Positions 50,140-61,487 of a stretch of 64,000 bases of DNA are shown in pieces. Position numbers and translations under genes: made by a program. Source of the stretch: an uncultured Butyricicoccus sp. GTDB taxonomy: Bacteria; Bacillota; Clostridia; Oscillospirales; Butyricicoccaceae. Below the pieces are notes generated by a model that had not been told where the DNA came from, did no database searches, and saw only the letters and a program-made list of their open reading frames with translations. Location of the stretch: the NCBI GenBank assembly GCA_944384655.1, contig CALWUF010000035.1, forward strand, positions 62,001-126,000, in the 5' to 3' direction. Numbering within the stretch: the first letter of the stretch is position 1; the number at the start of each line of letters is the position of its first letter.

Positions 50140-50493
50140 ATGTCTCAGAGGAGTGAACGCATCAGCGAAGAATTCCAGAAAGCATTGTCTGAATGCATCC
50201 GCACGCTCAAGGATCCACGTGTTCATGAGGCAATGGTCTCTGTTACCCGCTGTGAGGTAACCGGCGATCTGCGCTATGCCAAGGCATTTATCAGCATATA
50301 CGGTTCCGATCAGCAGAAAAAGGATGTCATGCGTGGCTTGAAGTCGGCATCTGGTTTTTTGCGCCGCAATGTGGCGGCGAAAATTCGCTTGCGCTATGCG
50401 CCGGAGATTTTGTTCCTGTTGGACGAATCAATTACGCATGGCGCCCATATCAATGCCGTCCTGCATGAGCTGGAGGAGGAGGGGAAGCTGTGA
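50140..50493 (+). CDS. rbfA: Ribosome-binding factor A
   Basis: A 117-residue KH-fold protein needed for 16S rRNA 5'-end maturation. RSERISEEFQKALSECIRTL, the kinked AVSVTRCEVTGDLRYAKAFI-like segment (MVSVTRCEVTGDLRYAKAF) and LRYAPEILFLLDESITHGAH are typical. AAAAAGGAG precedes ATG. The stop overlaps the next gene. Confidence 0.95.
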   Translation: MSQRSERISEEFQKALSECIRTLKDPRVHEAMVSVTRCEVTGDLRYAKAFISIYGSDQQKKDVMRGLKSASGFLRRNVAAKIRLRYAPEILFLLDESITHGAHINAVLHELEEEGKL

Positions 50494-51452
50494 TTGGAAC
50501 AGTATCCCGTGCCGCCGAAGTCTTGAAAGCGGCAGATCATATCATTATTTTGACGCATCGCCGTCCGGATGGCGATACAGCCGGGTGTGCAGGGGCATTG
50601 TGTCTTGCATTGCGCAAGCTGGGTAAAAAAGCGTTTGTTGCACCCAACAGTGAGATTACAAAACGATATGCCAGGTTGATTGTGCCATATGCGCCATATG
50701 ACGGCTTTGAGCCGAAATTTGTCGTATCGGTGGATTGTGCCGATGAGGGTATGATCCCGGAAGAAATGAAACAGTATGCACACCACGTCGATCTCGTCAT
50801 CGATCATCACCGTTCAAACGAAGGCTTTGGCACGCATAATCTTGTCATCGGACATTGTGCGGCATGTGCAGAGATCGTCTGCGCTGTGATTGAAGAGATG
50901 GGGATTTCGCTCGACCGCAACATTGCGGAAGGTATTTATATCGGTGCATCGACGGATACCGGCTGTTTTAAATTTTCCAATACAACAGCGAACACACACC
51001 TGGTTGCTGCAAAATGCCTGGCGGCAGGTGTAGATGGCGGAGAAATCAACCGTGCACTGTTCGAGACCAAATCGCGTGCACGCTATCAAATTGAGGGCAT
51101 GCTGTTTTCCGGTATGCGCTTTTACCATGATGGAAAGATTGCCGTTGCACTGATTACGCGGGAGGCAAAGCAGAAAACGGGTGCGGATTGGGACGACCTC
51201 GATGCCATTGCAGGCATCCCGCGCCAGATTGAGGGCGTGGAAGTCGGTCTGACGCTGACCGAACTGGACAACGGTGATACAAAGGTATCTGTCCGCACGA
51301 CAAAGGAAGTGGATGCATCTGCCATCTGCACACTGGTTGGCGGGGGCGGTCATCTCCGCGCGGCGGGTGCGACATTGCATTGTGATTCGGAAGAGACCAT
51401 TCGCCGTATGCTTGCGGCGACAGAAAGGGTGTATGCGGGTGAAACGGCGTGA
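50490..51452 (+). CDS. nrnA: DHH-family phosphoesterase (NrnA-like oligoribonuclease/pAp phosphatase)
   Basis: A 320-residue protein that degrades nano-RNAs and pAp. DHH motifs: ILTHRRPDGDTAGCAGALCL, VVSVDCADEG and VDLVIDHHRSNEGFG (metal ligands), and the DHHA1 domain ends with LVGGGGHLRAAGATL. GTG start at 50490 with GGAGG and overlap with rbfA. Confidence 0.93.
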   Translation: MIGTVSRAAEVLKAADHIIILTHRRPDGDTAGCAGALCLALRKLGKKAFVAPNSEITKRYARLIVPYAPYDGFEPKFVVSVDCADEGMIPEEMKQYAHHVDLVIDHHRSNEGFGTHNLVIGHCAACAEIVCAVIEEMGISLDRNIAEGIYIGASTDTGCFKFSNTTANTHLVAAKCLAAGVDGGEINRALFETKSRARYQIEGMLFSGMRFYHDGKIAVALITREAKQKTGADWDDLDAIAGIPRQIEGVEVGLTLTELDNGDTKVSVRTTKEVDASAICTLVGGGGHLRAAGATLHCDSEETIRRMLAATERVYAGETA

Positions 51453-52362
51453 ATCGCGCTACAATGGCGTGTTAATTGTCAATAAGCCGCAGGATTTTAC
51501 GTCCTTTGATGTTGTTGCCAAATTGCGCGGCGTCCTGCATGAACGCCGCATCGGGCATGGCGGTACGCTTGACCCGATGGCAACCGGTGTATTGCCGGTA
51601 TTTGTCGGCGGCGCAACCAAAGCCGCAGATATGGCGGCGGCACAGGCAAAGGAATATATTGCAGATTTTGCGCTGGGATATGCGACGGATACGCAGGACA
51701 GCACAGGGACACAGACCCTGTATTCCGACAAACGCGCGGTCTGGTCCGAGGTACAGGCGGCAGTGGACGCCATGCGCGGCGAACAGATGCAGGTGCCGCC
51801 GATGTATTCAGCAGTCAAGGTGGGCGGCAAGCGGTTGTATGACCTGGCACGGAAAGGCGTGGAAGTGGAACGCACACCGCGCCCCATCACAGTCCATCAG
51901 GCGGAATTGTTGTCGTTTGACGAACAGGCACAGGTTGGACAATTGCGCGTTGTGTGTTCCAAGGGCACCTATGTGCGCACGCTGATCCATGATCTCGGTC
52001 AGGGGTTGGGGACATATGCCGTGATGTGTGCATTGCAGCGCACGGCGTCCGGACAATATACGTTGGAACAAAGCCATACGCTGGATGAGATTCAGCGCGC
52101 CGCGGATGCCGGCGCATTGGAACCGTTGATGTTGCCGACCGACAGTTTGTTTGCGGCATATCCGGCGGTGCGCATGGACGATTACGGATATGAACGCGCA
52201 CAGAACGGTGCGTTTATTACGCCGCAGCATGTTGCAGATATGCCGATGCAGGCAGGGACACTGTGCCGTGTATATTATCGCGGGGATTTCTGGATGCTCG
52301 GTCGCGTGGATGTGCTTGACCGCGGCGGTCTCGCATTGTTTTATGAAAAAAGATTCCGGTGA
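51439..52362 (+). CDS. truB: tRNA pseudouridine(55) synthase TruB
   Basis: A 307-residue enzyme making pseudouridine 55 in the T loop. NGVLIVNKPQDFTSFDVVAK, the catalytic GHGGTLDPMATGVLPVFVG (Asp), VPPMYSAVKVGGKRLYDLAR and CSKGTYVRTLIHDLG are diagnostic. GTG 51439 is 9 nt from AAAGGG; ATG 51433 is the alternative. It overlaps nrnA by 14 nt. Confidence 0.95.
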   Translation: MKRRESRYNGVLIVNKPQDFTSFDVVAKLRGVLHERRIGHGGTLDPMATGVLPVFVGGATKAADMAAAQAKEYIADFALGYATDTQDSTGTQTLYSDKRAVWSEVQAAVDAMRGEQMQVPPMYSAVKVGGKRLYDLARKGVEVERTPRPITVHQAELLSFDEQAQVGQLRVVCSKGTYVRTLIHDLGQGLGTYAVMCALQRTASGQYTLEQSHTLDEIQRAADAGALEPLMLPTDSLFAAYPAVRMDDYGYERAQNGAFITPQHVADMPMQAGTLCRVYYRGDFWMLGRVDVLDRGGLALFYEKRFR

Positions 52363-52400
52363 TGCCTGCGCAGAGCCGGGGGGAAGAGGATCAACCAATC

Positions 52401-53312
52401 ATGATAGAGAAAGATGCAAAGCGCGCCATTGCGCTGGGATATTTTGACGGTGTGCACTGTGGGCACCAGGCGTTGATGCGTCTCGCTGTGCAGCGGGCGC
52501 AGGAAACTGGTGCAATTTCCTCGGTATTTACGTTCGATGTGCATCCGGATACCGTGATTACCGGACAATCTGTGCCGCTTATCACATCGGAGGCACGCCG
52601 CAGGGATGAGATCCGTGAACTGGGCGGTGTAGACGAAGTCATCTTTGCCCATTTTGATACGGAGATGCGCAACATGGATTGGCGCAGTTTTGTCCATGAT
52701 GTATTGGTCGGGCAATTTCATGCGTGCTGGATCATTACGGGCGAAAACAATCGGTTTGGATATCGCGGAAAAGGCACGCCGGAGCGTCTGCGGGAGGAAT
52801 GCGCGCGCCTGGGCATCGGCTGCGACATTGTGGATAGTGTGAAGATTGATCATATCGTTGTCAGTTCAACCTATATCCGCCAACAGATTGCGGCGGGCAA
52901 TTTGGAACGCGCTGCACAATTCCTCGGTCATCCATATACCATTGCGGGCGCTGTTCAGCATGGTCGCCGTGTCGGGCGCACCCTTGGCTTCCGCACGGTC
53001 AACCTGATGTTGCCAAAGGAGATGCAGGCGCCGCCGTTTGGCGTATATGTCTCGCGTGTGATTGCAGGCGGACAGTCTCATATGGCTGTGACCAATATCG
53101 GCGTACATCCGACCTTCGGAGAAGGGGAGGCTGCGTGTGTTGAGCCGCACATTCTGGACTTTGACGGCGATCTATATGGGACGTTCATTCAAGTGCAGTT
53201 GCTGCATTTTTTGCGCCCGGAACGCAGGTTTGATGACAGTGAACAGCTCAAAGCTGCGATTTCACAAGACATTGCACAAACTCGAACATGGTTTGAAATT
53301 ACCGAAAAATGA
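52401..53312 (+). CDS. ribF: Bifunctional riboflavin kinase/FAD synthetase
   Basis: A 303-residue enzyme making FMN and FAD. N-terminal adenylyltransferase domain: AIALGYFDGVHCGHQALMRL, FTFDVHPDTV, ITGENNRFGYRGKGTPERL and SSTYIRQQIAAGNLERAAQF. C-terminal kinase domain: GRRVGRTLGFRTVNLMLPKE and PPFGVYVSRVIAGGQ. ATG 52401 follows AGAGGA by 10 nt; it leaves a shorter N-terminus than usual, and a GTG at 52359 overlapping truB is the alternative. Confidence 0.94.
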   Translation: MIEKDAKRAIALGYFDGVHCGHQALMRLAVQRAQETGAISSVFTFDVHPDTVITGQSVPLITSEARRRDEIRELGGVDEVIFAHFDTEMRNMDWRSFVHDVLVGQFHACWIITGENNRFGYRGKGTPERLREECARLGIGCDIVDSVKIDHIVVSSTYIRQQIAAGNLERAAQFLGHPYTIAGAVQHGRRVGRTLGFRTVNLMLPKEMQAPPFGVYVSRVIAGGQSHMAVTNIGVHPTFGEGEAACVEPHILDFDGDLYGTFIQVQLLHFLRPERRFDDSEQLKAAISQDIAQTRTWFEITEK

Positions 53313-53332
53313 CACAAATGATATCGCAATAG

Positions 53333-53366
53333 ATACCCTGCAGTCGGACGGCTGTGGGGTATTTCC
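53333..53366 (+). terminator. Possible terminator after ribF
   Basis: ATACCC (53333-53338) pairs with GGGTAT (53357-53362), with CAG/CTG inside; TTTCC follows, so the T run is short. Confidence 0.45.
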
Positions 53367-53438
53367 TGTTTTGCGATAAAAAAGCGCAAAAAAGGTGGAC
53401 AAATATACAGGTTTTTCGTGTTTTGATGCAAAACTTGC

Positions 53439-53467
53439 TTGAAATAGACGTGAAAATAGCCTATTAT
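53439..53467 (+). promoter_or_regulatory. Sigma-A promoter of trmL
   Basis: TTGAAA (53439-53444), 17 nt, TATTAT (53462-53467). Confidence 0.8.
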
Positions 53468-53523
53468 TATTACATGGCAGATGCGGCTGTATGCGCACTG
53501 CACCAGATAGAAAGGGAATAACT

Positions 53524-54009
53524 ATGCTTGGCATTGTTTTGGTAGAGCCGGAGATTCCGCAAAACACCGGCAACATTGCACGTACCTGTGCGGTCACGGG
53601 TTGTGCACTGCATTTGGTTGGACCGCTTGGGTTTCAAATTACAGACAGACAGCTCAAACGCGCGGGATTGGATTACTGGCATCTGCTCGATGTGCATTAT
53701 TACGATTCATTGGATGAATTTTGGGAGAAAAATCCCGGCGGCACCTATTTTTATGCCACCAGCAAGGGAGCACAACGGTATACGGACGTCACCTATCCGC
53801 CGGATGCATATCTGCTGTTTGGAAAAGAGACAAAAGGGTTGCCGGAAGCCATGCTGGCGGAACATCCGGAGCGCTGTGTACGCATTCCAATGCGTGAGGG
53901 GGCGCGATGCCTGAATTTGTCCAACAGTGCGGCAGTGTTGGTTTATGAAGCGCTGAGGCAGAATGAGTTTGAAGGGCTGGTCAGTGCAGGACCGTTTTTT
54001 GAAGAGTGA
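53524..54009 (+). CDS. trmL: tRNA (cytidine/uridine-34 2'-O)-methyltransferase TrmL
   Basis: A 161-residue SPOUT-class enzyme methylating the wobble ribose in tRNA-Leu. LGIVLVEPEIPQNTGNIART, the knot motifs LLFGKETKGLPEAML and the C-terminal CVRIPMREGARCLNLSNSAA are diagnostic. ATG 53524 follows AGAAAGGGAA. degV follows 13 nt downstream. Confidence 0.94.
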   Translation: MLGIVLVEPEIPQNTGNIARTCAVTGCALHLVGPLGFQITDRQLKRAGLDYWHLLDVHYYDSLDEFWEKNPGGTYFYATSKGAQRYTDVTYPPDAYLLFGKETKGLPEAMLAEHPERCVRIPMREGARCLNLSNSAAVLVYEALRQNEFEGLVSAGPFFEE

Positions 54010-54022
54010 AAGGTAGCACAAA

Positions 54023-54895
54023 ATGGAAAAAATTTGCATTTTTACAGATTCGACATCCGATCTGCCGCGCGAACAGGCGGAGCGCTGGCAGATTGACATT
54101 GTCCCCATTCAAATTCAGGCAAATGGGAAGACGTATCGTGAATATTATGACATCACGCCGCAGGAATACTGGCAACTCCTGATGGAGAGTGAGGAAATCC
54201 CGCAGACATCACAGATCAAAATGGAAGACTTGATGGCGCAGTATAAAAAGGCGAAAGCCGAAGGTTGTACGCATTGTGTCGGCGTCATCATCAATGCCGC
54301 AGGCTCGGGATCATATCAGACAGCGAATATTGTCCGTGACATGTTTTATGAGGAATACGGGCAAGATATGGTGATCGAATTGATCGATTCGGAGAGCTAT
54401 ACCTATATGTACGGCAATGTCGTTATTGAGGGCGCAAAGCTGCGTGAGGCAGGTGCATCGTTTGAGGAAATTGTCCGCACCATGCGCCACAGCATCCGGT
54501 GTATGGAGGCATATCTCGGCGTGTACAGCCTGCGTCATCTCAAAAAAAGCGGTCGCATTTCCGGCGGCGCAGCATTTGTCGGTGAAGCGCTTGGTCTGCG
54601 CCCGATTTCACTCGTGCGCGCGGGTCTGGTCGATGTGTGTGCAAAGGTGCGCGGCGACAAAAATGTCGTGCCCAAAATCGTTGAGTTGGCGAAAAAAGAA
54701 GCGGTCGATCCCGCGGGACAAACAGCATATGTCGTGTATGCGGCTGTGCCGGAAGAACAGATTGCACTGGCAGAAAAACTGATGCTGGAAGCAGGGTTTG
54801 GCGCTGTCGAGCGGTATCCGATCGGCATGGCGGTGACGACAAATGCCGGTCCACAGTCGATTGCCGTCATTTTCCGCGGCAAGAAACGCGGCTGA
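54023..54895 (+). CDS. DegV family fatty-acid-binding protein
   Basis: A 290-residue protein of the DegV family; homologues (FakB) bind fatty acids for the FakA kinase. ICIFTDSTSDLPREQAERWQ, TSQIKMEDLMAQYKKAKAEG, IELIDSESYTYMYGNVVIEG and LKKSGRISGGAAFVGEALGL match the family. No fakA is nearby. Co-transcribed with trmL. Confidence 0.92.
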   Translation: MEKICIFTDSTSDLPREQAERWQIDIVPIQIQANGKTYREYYDITPQEYWQLLMESEEIPQTSQIKMEDLMAQYKKAKAEGCTHCVGVIINAAGSGSYQTANIVRDMFYEEYGQDMVIELIDSESYTYMYGNVVIEGAKLREAGASFEEIVRTMRHSIRCMEAYLGVYSLRHLKKSGRISGGAAFVGEALGLRPISLVRAGLVDVCAKVRGDKNVVPKIVELAKKEAVDPAGQTAYVVYAAVPEEQIALAEKLMLEAGFGAVERYPIGMAVTTNAGPQSIAVIFRGKKRG

Positions 54896-54949
54896 TTCGC
54901 TATTTTGCTGAAAAAATCGCCGAATTGGGCATTTTTTAACAAAAGCATC

Positions 54950-54978
54950 TTGAAAACTACGCCGTGAGACGGTATAAT
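54950..54978 (+). promoter_or_regulatory. Sigma-A promoter of the glycolytic operon
   Basis: TTGAAA (54950-54955), 17 nt, TATAAT (54973-54978). Leader of about 70 nt before pgk. Confidence 0.88.
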
Positions 54979-55056
54979 TTTTGGGTGGAAACGCGCATAT
55001 TTGCCGATTTCCACGTATGACAGTACGTTGTTCCAGTTAATAAGGAGTGTTATACA

Positions 55057-56262
55057 ATGGACTACAATAAGAAGAGTGTCGTAGATATCGACGTAAAAGG
55101 CAAGAAGGTACTTCTGCGCTGCGATTTCAACGTCCCGATGGCGAAGGATGGAAGCGGTGTCATCACCGATGACAAGCGCATCCATGCGGCGCTGCCCACC
55201 ATCCAGTATCTGCTGGACAATGGCGCGGCAGTTATCGCATGCTCGCATATGGGCAAGCCGAAGGGCGAGTGGAAGCCGGAGCTTTCCATGGCGCCGGTTG
55301 CAGCACGCCTGAGCGAGCTGCTGGGTAAGGAAGTCATCCTTGCAAAGGATATCGTCGGTGAAGACGCAAAGGCAAAAGCAGAGGCTCTCCAGCCGGGTCA
55401 GATCCTGTTGCTTGAGAACCTGCGCTATGACAACGGCGAAACCAAGAACGATCCGGCATTTGCAAAGGCTCTGGCTGATCTGGCTGGCGAAGGCGGCGTC
55501 TATGTTTCCGACGCATTCGGTACCGTACACCGCGCACATGCATCCACCGCAGGCGTTGCCGCATATCTGCCGGCAGTTTCCGGTTTCCTGATCCAGAAGG
55601 AACTGGAGATCATCGGCGGCGCACTGGCAGCGCCGAAGCGCCCGCTGGTTGCCATTCTGGGCGGTTCCAAGGTTTCGTCTAAGATCGGCGTAATCAACAA
55701 CCTTCTTGAGATCGCAAATACCATCATCATCGGCGGCGGTATGGCATACACCTTCTCTGCTGCACAGGGCGGCAAAATTGGTGATTCCCTGCTGGAAGAA
55801 GACTGGAAGGGCTATGCGCTTGAGATGATTGAAAAGGCAAACGCAAAGGGCGTCAAGCTGTTGCTGCCGGTTGACACTGTCATCGCGGACAAGTTCGCAC
55901 CGGATGCAGACAGCAAGGTTGTCGCTTCCGGCGAGATCCCGGACGGTTGGCAGGGTCTGGACATCGGTCCGAAGACGGTCGAGGCATATTGTGATGCAGT
56001 CGCTGACGCAGGTACGGTCATCTGGAATGGTCCGATGGGCGTATTCGAGTTCGAGAAGTTTGCAGTTGGTACCAAGGCTGTTGCTGAGGCGCTGAGCAAG
56101 ACGGATGCCATCACCATCATTGGCGGCGGCGATTCCGCAGCGGCTGTCCAGCAGTTGGGCTATGCCGACAAGATGACGCATATTTCCACGGGCGGCGGCG
56201 CTTCGCTGGAGTTCATGGAAGGTAAGGTTCTTCCGGGCATCGCGTGCCTCGAAGATAAGTAA
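55057..56262 (+). CDS. pgk: Phosphoglycerate kinase
   Basis: A 401-residue enzyme forming ATP from 1,3-bisphosphoglycerate. [56 protein letters not shown]-like ([20 protein letters not shown]), [18 protein letters not shown] and [11 protein letters not shown] are diagnostic. AAGGAGTG precedes ATG. Codons are of the highly expressed type. gapA is not adjacent. Confidence 0.97.
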   Translation: MDYNKKSVVDIDVKGKKVLLRCDFNVPMAKDGSGVITDDKRIHAALPTIQYLLDNGAAVIACSHMGKPKGEWKPELSMAPVAARLSELLGKEVILAKDIVGEDAKAKAEALQPGQILLLENLRYDNGETKNDPAFAKALADLAGEGGVYVSDAFGTVHRAHASTAGVAAYLPAVSGFLIQKELEIIGGALAAPKRPLVAILGGSKVSSKIGVINNLLEIANTIIIGGGMAYTFSAAQGGKIGDSLLEEDWKGYALEMIEKANAKGVKLLLPVDTVIADKFAPDADSKVVASGEIPDGWQGLDIGPKTVEAYCDAVADAGTVIWNGPMGVFEFEKFAVGTKAVAEALSKTDAITIIGGGDSAAAVQQLGYADKMTHISTGGGASLEFMEGKVLPGIACLEDK

Positions 56263-56277
56263 ATTTTCGTTCAGTCC

Positions 56278-56304
56278 GTCCCTGCGGCTGTGCGCCGCAG
56301 GGAC
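56278..56304 (+). other. Intercistronic hairpin between pgk and tpiA
   Basis: GTCCCTGCGG (56278-56287) pairs perfectly with CCGCAGGGAC (56295-56304). No T run follows; probably an mRNA-stabilising or processing stem. Confidence 0.75.
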
Positions 56305-56375
56305 GCTGAGACATAAAAGGTTTCGGCATACCCTGCCGATCAAACAAGGATTTTTCTAGGAAGGGGAAAACCAAT

Positions 56376-57146
56376 ATGAATCGCAGATATCGCAAGACTA
56401 TTATCGCTGGTAACTGGAAGATGAACATGACCCCGAGCCAGGCAAAGGCTCTGATCGAAGAGCTGAAGCCGCTGGTCAGCAAGGTCAAGTGGTGTGAGAT
56501 GGTACTGTGTGTACCGTACGTAGACATCCCGACCGCTGTCAAGGCTGCAAAGGGTTCTAAAATTGCCATCGGCGCACAGAACATGCACTTTGAACCGAAG
56601 GGCGCGTACACAGGTGAAGTTTCCGCTGACATGCTGAAAGAATGCGGCGTGAAGTATGTGATTATCGGCCATTCCGAGCGCCGTCAGTATTTCGCAGAGA
56701 CCGATGAGACCGTCAATAAGAAGGTCAAGGTTGCATTGGAAAACGGCTTCCGTCCGATCGTTTGTGTGGGTGAGTCCCTAGACGAGCGTGAACAGGATAT
56801 CTGGTCTGAAGTCGTCCGCAAGCAGGTCAAGTGTGCCATGCAGGGCGTATCCGTTGACGATGTCAAGAAGGTTGTCATCGCTTACGAGCCGATCTGGGCG
56901 ATTGGTACCGGCAAAACCGCTACCGCAGATCAGGCAAATGAAGTTTGCGGCGCAATCCGCGACTGCCTGAGAGAGCTGTATGGCGCGCGCGCTGCACGTG
57001 CCATCACCATCCAGTATGGCGGTTCCATGAATGCAAAGAATGCAGCAGAACTGCTTTCCAAGCCGGATGTTGACGGCGGTCTGATTGGCGGCGCTTCCCT
57101 GAAGCCGAACGATTTCTTCGCAATCATCGAGGCAGCAAACCAGTAA
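56376..57146 (+). CDS. tpiA: Triosephosphate isomerase
   Basis: A 256-residue TIM barrel. Catalytic residues are visible: Lys in [20 protein letters not shown], His in [14 protein letters not shown] and Glu in [20 protein letters not shown]; phosphate loop [21 protein letters not shown] precedes ATG. Second gene of the glycolytic operon. Confidence 0.97.
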   Translation: MNRRYRKTIIAGNWKMNMTPSQAKALIEELKPLVSKVKWCEMVLCVPYVDIPTAVKAAKGSKIAIGAQNMHFEPKGAYTGEVSADMLKECGVKYVIIGHSERRQYFAETDETVNKKVKVALENGFRPIVCVGESLDEREQDIWSEVVRKQVKCAMQGVSVDDVKKVVIAYEPIWAIGTGKTATADQANEVCGAIRDCLRELYGARAARAITIQYGGSMNAKNAAELLSKPDVDGGLIGGASLKPNDFFAIIEAANQ

Positions 57147-57161
57147 TTCAACTGCACATTT

Positions 57162-57202
57162 CATCGGCGGGCTGTTTCATCTGTTTGAGCGGTCCGCCGA
57201 TG
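57162..57202 (+). other. Intercistronic hairpin between tpiA and gpmI
   Basis: CATCGGCGG (57162-57170) pairs perfectly with CCGCCGATG (57194-57202) with a 23-nt loop and no T run. Confidence 0.7.
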
Positions 57203-57275
57203 CACGTTTCCGCACGGTAGAATTGACTTCCCCTTCCCATGCCGTGCGACGGAATTTTTAGAAACGAGGTTAATT

Positions 57276-58790
57276 ATGAAAAAACCGTTAATACTCATTA
57301 TTATGGACGGCTTTGGTCTGCGCGAAAGCGATATGGGCAATGCAATCCATGCTGCAAATCATCCGAACCTGACCCGCCTGTTTGCGGAAAATCCGACCAC
57401 TCAGCTCGGTGCTTCCGGTCTGGATGTCGGTCTGCCGGACGGTCAGATGGGCAACAGTGAGGTCGGTCACACCAACATCGGCGCAGGCCGCGTTGTATAC
57501 CAGGAGCTGACCCGCATTTCCAAGGCGATCAGGGAAGGTACGTTTTTTGAAAATGAAGCATTCCTCGGCGCAGTGGACAACTGCAAAAAACATGACAGTG
57601 CGCTGCACATCTATGGTTTGATGAGCGATGGCGGTGTACACTCCCATATCGAGCATATTTTTGGTCTGGTTGACCTGGCGAAGAAGAACGGTCTGACCAA
57701 GGTCTTTGTGCATTGCTTTATGGATGGCCGTGACGTACCGCCGACTTCTGGCATCGATTTTGTCCGCCAGATGAAGGAGAAGCTGGACGAGGTCGGTGTG
57801 GGCAAAATCGCCACCATTGAGGGACGTTACTATGCGATGGATCGTGACAATCGGTTTGAACGCGTTTCCAAGGCATATGCCGCTATGGTATACGGTGAAG
57901 GTGAATTCAATCCGGATCCGGTTGCCGCTATGCAGGCATCTTATGACGCAGGTGTAACCGATGAGTTTGTTGTCCCGGTTGTGACTGCAAAGGATGCACA
58001 GATTCGGGAGAATGACTCCATTATCTTTGCAAACTTCCGCCCGGATCGTGCACGTGAAATTACCCGCACCTTTGTCGATCCGGAATTCTCCGGCTTTGAG
58101 CGCCGCAATGGCTGCTTCCCGGTCTACTATGTTTGCATGACGCAGTATGATGCGACCATGCCGAATGTCCATGTGGCATTTAAGCCGGAGTCGTTGACCA
58201 ATACATTTGGTCAGTATATTGCGGATCAGGGTCTGACGCAGCTTCGCATTGCCGAGACGGAAAAGTATGCGCATGTCACGTTCTTCTTTAATGGCGGCGT
58301 CGAAGCGCCGTATACCAATGAATCGCGCGATTTGATCGCCTCGCCGAAAGTTGCGACGTATGACCTTCAGCCGGAGATGAGCGCATATAAAGTGTGCGAC
58401 AAGGTTGTTGAGGAAATCAAGAGCGGTAAATTTGACGTCATCATCCTCAACTATGCGAACTGTGACATGGTCGGTCATACCGGTGTATTTGACGCCGCAG
58501 TGAAGGCGGTTGAAGCCGTTGATACCTGTGTGGGCAGAACGGTGGACGCCATTCTTGAGATGGGCGGCGTCGCCATGATTACGGCTGACCACGGCAATGC
58601 AGATCAGATGCTGGAAGAGGACGGTGTTTCCCCGTTCACCGCACATTCGTGCAATCCGGTACCGTTCTGTGTGGTCGGATATCCGTGCACACTGCACGAG
58701 GGGCGTCTGGCGGATATTGCGCCGACAATGCTTCAGGTTCTCGGTCTGCCTCAGCCGGCTGAGATGGATGGCAAGTCCCTGATGGATTGA
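57276..58790 (+). CDS. gpmI: 2,3-bisphosphoglycerate-independent phosphoglycerate mutase
   Basis: A 504-residue Mn-dependent enzyme of the alkaline-phosphatase superfamily. LILIIMDGFGLRESDMGNAI (metal Asp), GQMGNSEVGHTNIGAGRVVY with the phosphorylated Ser, FMDGRDVPPTSGIDFVRQM, FRPDRAREITR and MITADHGNADQML with metal Asp/His are diagnostic. The Mn dependence is often linked to spore-former metabolism. A strong terminator follows, before eno. Confidence 0.97.
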   Translation: MKKPLILIIMDGFGLRESDMGNAIHAANHPNLTRLFAENPTTQLGASGLDVGLPDGQMGNSEVGHTNIGAGRVVYQELTRISKAIREGTFFENEAFLGAVDNCKKHDSALHIYGLMSDGGVHSHIEHIFGLVDLAKKNGLTKVFVHCFMDGRDVPPTSGIDFVRQMKEKLDEVGVGKIATIEGRYYAMDRDNRFERVSKAYAAMVYGEGEFNPDPVAAMQASYDAGVTDEFVVPVVTAKDAQIRENDSIIFANFRPDRAREITRTFVDPEFSGFERRNGCFPVYYVCMTQYDATMPNVHVAFKPESLTNTFGQYIADQGLTQLRIAETEKYAHVTFFFNGGVEAPYTNESRDLIASPKVATYDLQPEMSAYKVCDKVVEEIKSGKFDVIILNYANCDMVGHTGVFDAAVKAVEAVDTCVGRTVDAILEMGGVAMITADHGNADQMLEEDGVSPFTAHSCNPVPFCVVGYPCTLHEGRLADIAPTMLQVLGLPQPAEMDGKSLMD

Positions 58791-58802
58791 TGTCCATTTT
58801 GA

Positions 58803-60215
<1,413 letters not shown>

Positions 60216-60222
60216 CGGCAAT

Positions 60223-60258
60223 AAAAAAGCAGGCGGACCGTTTGGTCTGCCTGCAAAA
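60223..60258 (-). terminator. Terminator of the FUSC-family gene
   Basis: GCAGGCGGACC (60229-60239) pairs with GGTCTGCCTGC (60244-60254). On the minus strand six T follow (60228-60223); on the plus strand only AAAA, so it mainly serves the minus gene but can also block eno read-through. Confidence 0.85.
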
Positions 60259-60259
60259 C

Positions 60260-61180
60260 TCAAAGTTCGAGCATCATAGTCAGATATTCGTTGGAATCGA
60301 GGAACATTTTGAGGTAGTAATTCAAAACCACCGAGTCTTCCGGTGCACAAACACCGTCGAGAATCGTTTCCGTTTTGCCCTCTTCACGTGTCAATCCGAG
60401 CGCTTCGATGCGCGCAAGGTTTTCCGCCGATGGGCTTGGCATGGTGTCAATACAGCAGATACCGATGAGTGCGTCACGCATTTTCCACAGCAATTGCTGG
60501 CAGCCGCGCAGATGGGCGACTTCCGATTTTTTGAGTGATTTGTTCATGCGTTCGTCGAGCAGTATACTCACATTGCGGTCAAGGTCGTTGATGTGCGCCC
60601 GCAGATCGCGCAGATCAGGGATGCGCCCGCGCAGCACACGCTGTTCCAACAGTGGGAGCATGGCCTTTTGGGCTTTGATAATACTGTCCTTGGTGTGTGC
60701 CGCGCCACTGTATGGGCGGATCAGCATGTTGACTGCGAGTGCAATGGCTGTACCGATCACGGTATCACGGAACCGCAGCAGACCATACATGGGATTGCTG
60801 GTTGAAAGCATATCAGTCAAACAGCAGCAGAATACGACACAGGCCAGGTTGGTTGTAGAGGCGGGGATATGCAACATGTTGCATGCGACAATCATGATGA
60901 CAACACCGATTGCACAGCCGATTGCCAGATGTCCGGAAAAGACCACTGTAAATGCAATGGCAAGCAGTGCACCGATAAAATTGCCAACGGTCAGATTGCG
61001 TGCGCCTCTAAATGAAGCGGTAATGGAGGACTCCATTGCCCCGAGCGCACCGATGGCGAGAAATGGCGGATATTCACTTTTGATGGCATAGCCGGTCAAA
61101 AGGGAGAGACCGACAGCAAGCGCGGTTTTCAATGTGCGCATGCCGATATGGAATGGAAATTTTTTTTTCGTTATAGTCAT
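60260..61180 (-). CDS. FUSC-like / aromatic acid exporter family membrane protein
   Basis: A 306-residue protein with about six N-terminal membrane helices (MRTLKTALAVGLSLLTGYAI, ARNLTVGNFIGALLAIAFTV and similar; residues 10-160) and a C-terminal cytoplasmic helical domain (residues 165-306). This matches the aromatic acid exporter/FUSC family (half-size form), proposed to export weak aromatic acids. Substrate unproven. Convergent with eno. Confidence 0.88.
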   Translation of the reverse strand: MTITKKKFPFHIGMRTLKTALAVGLSLLTGYAIKSEYPPFLAIGALGAMESSITASFRGARNLTVGNFIGALLAIAFTVVFSGHLAIGCAIGVVIMIVACNMLHIPASTTNLACVVFCCCLTDMLSTSNPMYGLLRFRDTVIGTAIALAVNMLIRPYSGAAHTKDSIIKAQKAMLPLLEQRVLRGRIPDLRDLRAHINDLDRNVSILLDERMNKSLKKSEVAHLRGCQQLLWKMRDALIGICCIDTMPSPSAENLARIEALGLTREEGKTETILDGVCAPEDSVVLNYYLKMFLDSNEYLTMMLEL

Positions 61181-61226
61181 CTTTTGTCACCTGATATTCT
61201 CATAAAAAACACTCCAAACTTGGCTC

Positions 61227-61254
61227 ATTATAACATATTGATAGCATTCGTCAA
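61227..61254 (-). promoter_or_regulatory. Sigma-A promoter of the FUSC-family gene
   Basis: On the minus strand TTGACG (61254-61249), 16 nt, TATAAT (61232-61227). Confidence 0.75.
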
Positions 61255-61345
61255 TCAGCAAATGTGCCAATCATCGCATTCTTGGTGTATTTGCTGTGAA
61301 AATAGCAGAAACTGCAAGATGAATTGGGAATATTTTATGGAAAGA

Positions 61346-61375
61346 TTGACAGATTGAAAGAATTTGTGGTAACAT
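61346..61375 (+). promoter_or_regulatory. Probable promoter of the acidic membrane-protein gene
   Basis: TTGACA (61346-61351), 18 nt, TAACAT (61370-61375). Start near 61382, leaving a leader of about 105 nt. Confidence 0.5.
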
Positions 61376-61487
61376 ATAACTATTATAGAACAAAGATGTG
61401 TTCGCAACCTTGTCGTGTTTTGCCGGTGAGGAGTATATCAGATGATTACCCGCGGAGTACCGCGGCGACGAGAGGGAGTTTTTCGCA